Below, piece by piece: positions 6,081-9,977 of a stretch of DNA of 9,977 nt (positions within the stretch are counted from its first letter, which is position 1; each line of letters opens with the position of its first letter). The notes under the pieces are model-generated. The model saw nothing but the letters and a program-made list of their open reading frames with translations, ran no database searches and was not told the DNA's origin. The position numbers and the translations under genes are program-made. Source of the stretch: Bacillota bacterium (GTDB taxonomy: Bacteria > Bacillota_A > Clostridia > Clostridiales > Clostridiaceae); the NCBI GenBank assembly GCA_021780795.1, contig JAJXYA010000064.1:1-9977 (forward strand), read 5' to 3'.

Positions 6081-6818
6081 ATGATTATTTCAGAAGGTTT
6101 ATATAAAATACATAATTATGAAGCTGATAGAGATGGTAAGGTTTTTGTTGCTACACTAATGAATTTTCTTCAGGATATGGCGTGTGAACAAGCTGAAGAT
6201 TTGGGAATAGGCATAAAATATTTGATTGAAAATAATTTAGCCTGGGTTATATATAAATGGGACGTAAAAATAAATAGCTATCCGTCAATTGGTGATGAAA
6301 TCAAGGTAAGAACTTGGCCATTTTCATATAAGAAATTTTACGCATATAGGCAATTTGACGTCATTAATTCGGAAGGTGAAGTAATAGCTACAGCAAATTC
6401 ACTTTGGTTTTTGATTAATCTTGCAAAAAGAAGACCTACCAAGATATCAGATGAAATGATTTCGAAATTTGATCTAAAAGATTGTGAAGGAAAAGAATTA
6501 GTTTTTGAAAAGTTATACAAGCCTGAAAAAGATGAAATAGTAAAGAACTTTCATGTAAGGTATGGTGATATTGATACAAACAGGCATGTGAACAATGTTA
6601 TTTATATTTCATGGTCGCTAGAATCTATTCCTTTTGATATATTAAGCAATTGTTCATTAAAGGAGCTAAAGGTAAATTACGAAAAAGAAACAAATTATGG
6701 CGATGAAGTTAAAGTTAAGACTCAAATTATTAATAATGGTAATGAATATGTTGTTATTAGCTCAGTTTTAAATGAAAAAGATGAAAAATTGACATTAGTA
6801 AAGAGTATTTGGAAATAA
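6081..6818 (+). CDS. Acyl-ACP thioesterase (double hotdog fold)
   Basis: The 245-residue protein matches bacterial members of the FatA/FatB acyl-ACP thioesterase family (Acyl-ACP_TE), which hydrolyse acyl-acyl carrier protein to free fatty acids in the cytosol. The first hotdog (about 1-130) has the typical start LMNFLQDMACEQAEDLGIGI (26-45) and the strands AWVIYKWDVKI and RTWPFSYKKFYAYRQF. The second (about 150-245) carries the catalytic-site motif YGDIDTNRHVNN, with D165, N167 and H169 aligning to the plant D-x-N-x-H residues, and E203 in VNYEKET as the probable further acid. The start follows GGAGGTGGGGT. The gene is monocistronic with its own promoter. Other fatty-acid genes are absent nearby, so chain-length preference cannot be deduced. 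The long palindrome downstream probably helps end transcription. Confidence 0.93.
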   Translation: MIISEGLYKIHNYEADRDGKVFVATLMNFLQDMACEQAEDLGIGIKYLIENNLAWVIYKWDVKINSYPSIGDEIKVRTWPFSYKKFYAYRQFDVINSEGEVIATANSLWFLINLAKRRPTKISDEMISKFDLKDCEGKELVFEKLYKPEKDEIVKNFHVRYGDIDTNRHVNNVIYISWSLESIPFDILSNCSLKELKVNYEKETNYGDEVKVKTQIINNGNEYVVISSVLNEKDEKLTLVKSIWK

Positions 6819-6850
6819 TGCAGTAATTGTGTCTAAGAAGTAACAAGGGC

Positions 6851-7139
6851 TGTGGCAAAAAATAAGAAGGCGACGCAAGTTGCTTATATAAAATCCTTAG
6901 TAAGTGCAAAGCATTGAGTTTTAATTGACAATGGACAATGGACAATGGACAGTGGACAATTAAGGAGGTTTTTCTTCCTTTCAGGCAGAAAAACTACAAA
7001 TTATTATTTTTAGGTTTTGCATAGCAAAACCATCATTGTCAATTGTCCATTGTCAACTGTCCATTAAAACTCTCTGCGGTTCACTTTTAAACTTTTTATA
7101 GCTTAACAATGTGCGTCGCATCTTTTTTCTTTTGCGACA
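6851..7139. mobile_element. MITE-like 289-bp imperfect palindrome with heptad tandem repeats
   Basis: The two halves are inverted copies. The left end TGTGGCAAAA (6851-6860) matches the right end TGTCGCAAAA on the reverse strand (7130-7139). GCGACGCA follows in both arms, then a diverged stretch, then GAGTTTTAAT and a run of GACAATG-type heptamers. Centrally, GGTTTTGC (7013-7020) and GCAAAACC (7024-7031) form a perfect stem, and GTTTTTC (6968-6974) pairs with GAAAAAC (6988-6994). There is no ORF. The element fills the gap between two convergent genes and ends 7 bp from the flavoprotein stop codon. GCAGTA at 6820-6825 and its inverse at 7141-7146 may extend the inverted repeat. No clear target-site duplication was seen. 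Confidence 0.6.
6926..6960. repeat. Five tandem heptamers (KGACART)
   Basis: The units are TGACAAT, GGACAAT, GGACAAT, GGACAGT and GGACAAT, in unbroken register. The opposite arm holds four inverted units at 7035-7062 (ATTGTCA, ATTGTCC, ATTGTCA, ACTGTCC). The two arrays can pair, with a few mismatches, into one long helix. Confidence 0.85.
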
Positions 7140-7145
7140 CTACTG

Positions 7146-8366
7146 CTAGCTTTTTCCTGCCAAATATCCGGAGCTCCAAGCCCATTGAAGGTTAAAGCCT
7201 CCACAATCGCCATCAACATCTAAAATTTCTCCGCAAAAATATAGATTTTTAACTAAGGTTGATTCCATAGAACTATTGTTAATATTTTTAGTATCAATAC
7301 CTCCAGCAGTAACTTGTGAATTATTAAAAGAATTGTTTCCCACAACTTCAAATTTCCATTCCTTTAAAAGAGAATAAATATTGCTTTTTTCTTTCCAGCT
7401 TAATTCGTAACAAGGTTTATGAATATCAATAACGTCTGCTTCTTTTAAAAGTATTGGTATTAGCTTTTTGTTAATAATACCAATAAAAGAGGAAAATACA
7501 CTTCTATAGCTAAAGGTTCCCCAGTGATTTTCAAGAAAATCCATTAGCTCCTTCTTAGATTTTGATGGTATTAAATCAATTGTTAAGCTAGTATTTTTGT
7601 TTTTCATTAAACATGAAGTTGCAAGCCTACTAAGCTGCAAAATTGGCGGCCCTGATATTCCATAATCAGTAAAGAGGATTTCACCAAATTCCTTTTGCAA
7701 AGGAGTACCATCTACAATAATTTCTGCAAACCCATCAAATTTAATTCCAGAAAGAGCCTTTAAATTTTTATAATTAAGTTTAAGCTGGACTAAAGCAGGA
7801 AATGGTTCTATAACCTTATGCCCTAATTTTTTCGCTAGAGAGTATCCAGAACCATCCGAACCTGTTTTTGAAGCTGATTTGCCTCCACAGGCTATAATTA
7901 ATTTTTTACACTTAAAAATGTCCCCTGAAGTACATTCCACATTAAAGTCATCTTTTATCTTTTTAATATCCGTAACTTTTGAATTTAAATATATTGGTAT
8001 TTCTCTTTCTTCAAGAGCCATCTTTAAAATATCTAATACAGAAGAAGCCTGAAGGGACATAGGATACATTTTGTCATCTTCTAGTGTAATTAACTGCATA
8101 CCTATAGAGTTAAAAAAAGTCTCAGTATCATAAGCATTAAAATTTGTTAAGGCAAATTTAAAAAAGCTATCATTATCGCTATGGTATCTATTTAAGTTTA
8201 TGCATTTGTTTGAAATATTACAGCGACCATTTCCTGTGACAAGTATTTTCTTACCAATACGGTCGTTACCTTCTATTAAAGCCACATCTTTTCCCATATC
8301 TTTTGCAGTTAACGCTGCAATAATTCCGGAAGCACCAGCTCCAACTATAATAGTATCGTGTTTCAA
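7146..8366 (-). CDS. HI0933/BaiN-family FAD-dependent oxidoreductase
   Basis: The 406-residue protein belongs to the HI0933-like flavoprotein family (TIGR00275), which includes BaiN. Visible motifs are the FAD dinucleotide site VGAGASG (8-14) with E32 ending strand 2, TGNGRCNISN (44-53), GGKSASKTGSDGSGY (161-175), FTDYGISGPP (232-241), VTAGGI (352-357) and the C-terminal FAD motif LYFCGEILDVDGDCGGFN (375-392). The substrate is unknown for most members. BaiN has been proposed to act in bile-acid dehydroxylation, but nothing here supports that. The start codon is TTG (8364-8366): no ATG is in frame nearby and AAGGAGAG lies at the right distance upstream. The gene is monocistronic, convergent with the thioesterase gene and divergent from the CoA-binding gene. 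Confidence 0.92.
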   Translation of the reverse strand: MKHDTIIVGAGASGIIAALTAKDMGKDVALIEGNDRIGKKILVTGNGRCNISNKCINLNRYHSDNDSFFKFALTNFNAYDTETFFNSIGMQLITLEDDKMYPMSLQASSVLDILKMALEEREIPIYLNSKVTDIKKIKDDFNVECTSGDIFKCKKLIIACGGKSASKTGSDGSGYSLAKKLGHKVIEPFPALVQLKLNYKNLKALSGIKFDGFAEIIVDGTPLQKEFGEILFTDYGISGPPILQLSRLATSCLMKNKNTSLTIDLIPSKSKKELMDFLENHWGTFSYRSVFSSFIGIINKKLIPILLKEADVIDIHKPCYELSWKEKSNIYSLLKEWKFEVVGNNSFNNSQVTAGGIDTKNINNSSMESTLVKNLYFCGEILDVDGDCGGFNLQWAWSSGYLAGKS

Positions 8367-8384
8367 AATGGAACTCTCCTTTTT

Positions 8385-8428
8385 TAAGATGCTATATAAA
8401 AGTAATATATAAAACTTGCATCATCTTA
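8385..8428. repeat. Inverted repeat in the divergent intergenic region
   Basis: TAAGATGC (8385-8392) faces GCATCATCTTA (8418-8428), complementary apart from a 3-nt bulge. The interior holds two direct copies of TATATAAAA. It lies just before the ribosome binding site of the leftward flavoprotein gene and could form a 5' UTR hairpin or an operator. The evidence is modest. Confidence 0.35.
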
Positions 8429-8508
8429 TTTTGTTTATATTTCATTTTACATTAAAACTATATTTATTTCTATAACAATATAATCTGTATTCATATAGCT
8501 TAATAGTA

Positions 8509-8514
8509 TATAAT
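8509..8514 (+). promoter_or_regulatory. -10 element of the CoA-binding-protein / ppsR operon (weak -35)
   Basis: A perfect TATAAT lies 23 bp before the start codon of the first gene. The -35 at the expected distance (TGTATT, 8486-8491) is poor. No other promoter was seen before ppsR. Confidence 0.4.
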
Positions 8515-8536
8515 AAAAAAAAGGAGAGTGATAAAT

Positions 8537-8914
8537 ATGTTGGCACAACAATTTATGAGTTATAAAAATTGGGTTGTAGTTGGAGATGTTGCAAACAGCG
8601 AAAAGTATGCATTCAAAATTTTTAATGCATTAAAAAGTAAAGGTTATAATGTAAAAGGTATAAATCCTCGAAAAGGCAGTGAAGAAGTGCTAACTGACTT
8701 AAATTTAGTAGAATATGATGTGGACGTAATAGATTTGTGCATAAATCCAAAAGAAGGAATAAAGATATTAGAAGTAGCAAAAAAACTAAATATAAAAAAA
8801 GTACTTATACAGCCAGGTGCTGAATCTTTAGAAATATTGGAATATTGCAAAAATAATGATATTATAGCAATAGAAGGTTGTGCATTAGTACAGCTTTCAA
8901 ATATGGGTGTATAA
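8537..8914 (+). CDS. CoA-binding domain protein (CoA_binding_2, YccU-like)
   Basis: This 125-residue protein is a single Rossmann-fold CoA-binding domain like the N-terminal part of succinyl-CoA synthetase alpha. Seen are a first strand and loop WVVVGDVANSEKYAFKIF (12-29), strand 2 YNVKGINPRKG (37-47), strand 4 DVIDLCINP (63-71) and KKVLIQPGAES (88-98). The family's ligand is inferred to be CoA or acyl-CoA; its job is unknown. The ATG at 8537 is preferred over the GTG at 8528 because the AAGGAGAG site overlaps that GTG. The ppsR-type gene follows after 12 bp, so the two are almost certainly co-transcribed. This may mean that the product relates to CoA/pyruvate metabolism, which is inference only. 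Confidence 0.85.
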   Translation: MLAQQFMSYKNWVVVGDVANSEKYAFKIFNALKSKGYNVKGINPRKGSEEVLTDLNLVEYDVDVIDLCINPKEGIKILEVAKKLNIKKVLIQPGAESLEILEYCKNNDIIAIEGCALVQLSNMGV

Positions 8915-8926
8915 GGTGGGAATATT

Positions 8927-9730
8927 ATGTTTACAATTTATGCGGTATCGGATTCTATTGGGGAAACAGCTGAACAAGTAGCAAGAGCAACAGCAAGCCA
9001 ATTTGAATGTGAGATTGAAGTGAAGAGAATAACTTACGTAAATACCTTTAATGAAGTCAATAGGTTTATTCAAGGTATTGAGGATAAAGGTAATTGTATG
9101 ATCATATCTACAGTAGTCTTGGTTGATGTTCGTGAATTTCTAGTCCAAAGATGCGTAGAAAATTCTATTCAAATTAGTAATGTTTTAGGACCATGTGTGA
9201 GTATGGCCTCTATAGCATTAAATAAGATGCCTGATTACAAGCCAGGTGCTGTATGGGATATGGATGAAGAATATTATAAAAAAATAGAGGCTATGGAATT
9301 TGCAATACAATATGATGATAGCAAAGATAATAGTGGAATAAAGCATGCAGATGTAATTTTGACAGGCTTATCAAGAACTTCTAAGACGCCTATTTGCATG
9401 TACCTAGCAAATAAAGGGGTAAAGGCTTTAAATGTACCGCTAATGCCTGAGGTTAAAGTGCCACAAGAACTTTATGAGATAGATAGAAAAAAGATAATTG
9501 GATTAACAATAGACCCTATGCAATTAATTGATATAAGAAAACATAGGATAGACAGATATTCTAGATTAACCAATGATATCGAATATGCTAATGCAGAAAG
9601 AGTTTTACAGGAGCTTGAATATGCTGACAGAATAATGAAAAGATTAGGTTGTAAAATAATAGATGTTACAACAAGAGCAATAGAAGATACAGCTTTGATT
9701 ATTTTGGAATATATAGGTAAAAAATCGTGA
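8927..9730 (+). CDS. Pyruvate phosphate dikinase / PEP synthase regulatory protein (DUF299 kinase-phosphotransferase)
   Basis: The 267-residue protein matches the PPDK/PEPS regulatory protein family (DUF299; B. subtilis YqfL, E. coli PpsR). These bifunctional enzymes inactivate PPDK or PEP synthase by ADP-dependent phosphorylation of an active-site threonine and reactivate it by Pi-dependent dephosphorylation. The start [20 protein letters not shown] and the nucleotide-binding P-loop GLSRTSKTP (147-155) are diagnostic, followed by [16 protein letters not shown] and [11 protein letters not shown]. The ATG at 8927 follows an AGGTGGGA site. Its target enzyme is not encoded in this window, but clostridia normally carry ppdK. 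It is the second gene of a pair with the CoA-binding protein. No clear terminator was seen between it and the tRNA promoter. Confidence 0.93.
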   Translation: MFTIYAVSDSIGETAEQVARATASQFECEIEVKRITYVNTFNEVNRFIQGIEDKGNCMIISTVVLVDVREFLVQRCVENSIQISNVLGPCVSMASIALNKMPDYKPGAVWDMDEEYYKKIEAMEFAIQYDDSKDNSGIKHADVILTGLSRTSKTPICMYLANKGVKALNVPLMPEVKVPQELYEIDRKKIIGLTIDPMQLIDIRKHRIDRYSRLTNDIEYANAERVLQELEYADRIMKRLGCKIIDVTTRAIEDTALIILEYIGKKS

Positions 9731-9777
9731 TACAGGTAGCTTAAATAAAAATATTTTAAAAAAAATAAAAGTTTTTG

Positions 9778-9806
9778 TTGACAGTCATTGTGTTTTTTTG
9801 TATTAT
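9778..9806 (+). promoter_or_regulatory. Promoter of the tRNA cluster
   Basis: A perfect TTGACA (9778-9783) and TATTAT (9801-9806) are spaced 17 bp apart, about 40 bp before the first tRNA. It is the strongest-looking promoter in the window, as expected for stable RNA. Confidence 0.8.
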
Positions 9807-9846
9807 ATTTATTGTTAGGTCGCAAGGCAAGACAATGAATATATAC

Positions 9847-9918
9847 GGCCCATTGGTCAAGCGGTCAAGACACCACCCTTTCACGGTGGTAACATGGGTT
9901 CGATTCCCGTATGGGTCA
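9847..9918 (+). tRNA. tRNA-Glu (UUC)
   Basis: This 72-nt body has acceptor arms GGCCCAT and ATGGGTC plus discriminator A, the D-arm TGGTCAAGCGGTCAAGACA, and an anticodon stem CCACC/GGTGG around CTTTCAC with anticodon TTC (9880-9882). The T-arm is ATGGG TTCGATT CCCGT. CCA is not encoded and must be added after transcription. Confidence 0.97.
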
Positions 9919-9930
9919 TTTAAATTTTGT

Positions 9931-9977
9931 GGGCGCATAGCTCAGCTGGGAGAGCATCTGCCTTACAAGCAGAGGGT
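9931..9977 (+). tRNA. tRNA-Val (UAC), 3' part beyond window
   Basis: GGGCGCATAGCTCAGCTGGG gives the acceptor strand and D-arm. The anticodon stem TCTGC/GCAGA surrounds CTTACAA with anticodon TAC (9964-9966). The window ends in the variable region. It lies 12 nt after tRNA-Glu and belongs to the same transcript. Confidence 0.95.

Noticed and set aside
6926..7062. Possible CRISPR array from regularly repeated GGACAAT units
   Set aside because: The units are 7 bp, directly tandem without spacers, and inverted in the second arm; no cas genes are present.
9731..9777. Terminator after the ppsR-type gene
   Set aside because: The stretch is A/T-rich with no stable stem.
9472..9825. 117-codon reverse-strand frame overlapping the ppsR-type gene
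   Set aside because: It overlaps a strongly supported gene on the other strand and shows no domain or ribosome binding site.
9756..9938. Reverse-strand open frame across the tRNA-Glu gene
   Set aside because: It is the antisense shadow of a tRNA, a well-known false protein.

Overview
The base composition (strongly AT-rich), strong GGAGG-type ribosome binding sites and gene content point to a Clostridium-type Firmicute. Diagnostic genes are a Cys4 AbrB, a rubrerythrin with its rubredoxin domain at the N-terminus, and a PPDK-type regulatory protein. The species cannot be fixed from this window. Most of it is ordinary chromosome; the more unusual material lies between the genes.

Layout. Positions 1-1024 read leftwards: a TSCPD-domain protein cut by the window edge, ridA, and abrB, the last two each with a good sigma-A promoter. 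Positions 1181-5629 read rightwards: a reverse rubrerythrin, an ABC-F ATPase behind a long structured leader, purA behind a probable pair of PurR boxes, and a small redox-disulfide (DUF1858) protein closed by a strong terminator. Positions 5630-6080 hold no gene. They contain two tandem hairpins, a structured segment resembling the right end of an IS200/IS605 element, and a GC-rich pair of mini-hairpins that runs into the promoter of an acyl-ACP thioesterase gene (6081-6818). A 289-bp imperfect palindrome with 7-bp tandem repeats separates this gene from a convergent HI0933/BaiN-type flavoprotein gene (7146-8366). A divergent pair follows, a CoA-binding-fold protein and a ppsR-type kinase/phosphotransferase. 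The window ends in a tRNA cluster (Glu-UUC, then Val-UAC cut by the edge).

How the parts work together. The genes do not form one pathway. They cover metabolite repair (RidA), transition-state regulation (AbrB), peroxide detoxification (rubrerythrin), ribosome protection or translation (ABC-F), AMP synthesis (PurA), fatty-acid release (thioesterase) and control of the PEP/pyruvate node (PpsR-like protein). The best candidate for a regulatory system is the ABC-F leader at 1926-2308. It has an extended -10 promoter, a 12-codon upstream ORF, a long-range helix that begins at the ORF's stop codon, and an intrinsic terminator just before the ABC-F ribosome binding site. This is the layout expected for ribosome-mediated attenuation. 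The second point of interest is the probable IS200/IS605 remnant with an omega-RNA-like end at 5641-5862.
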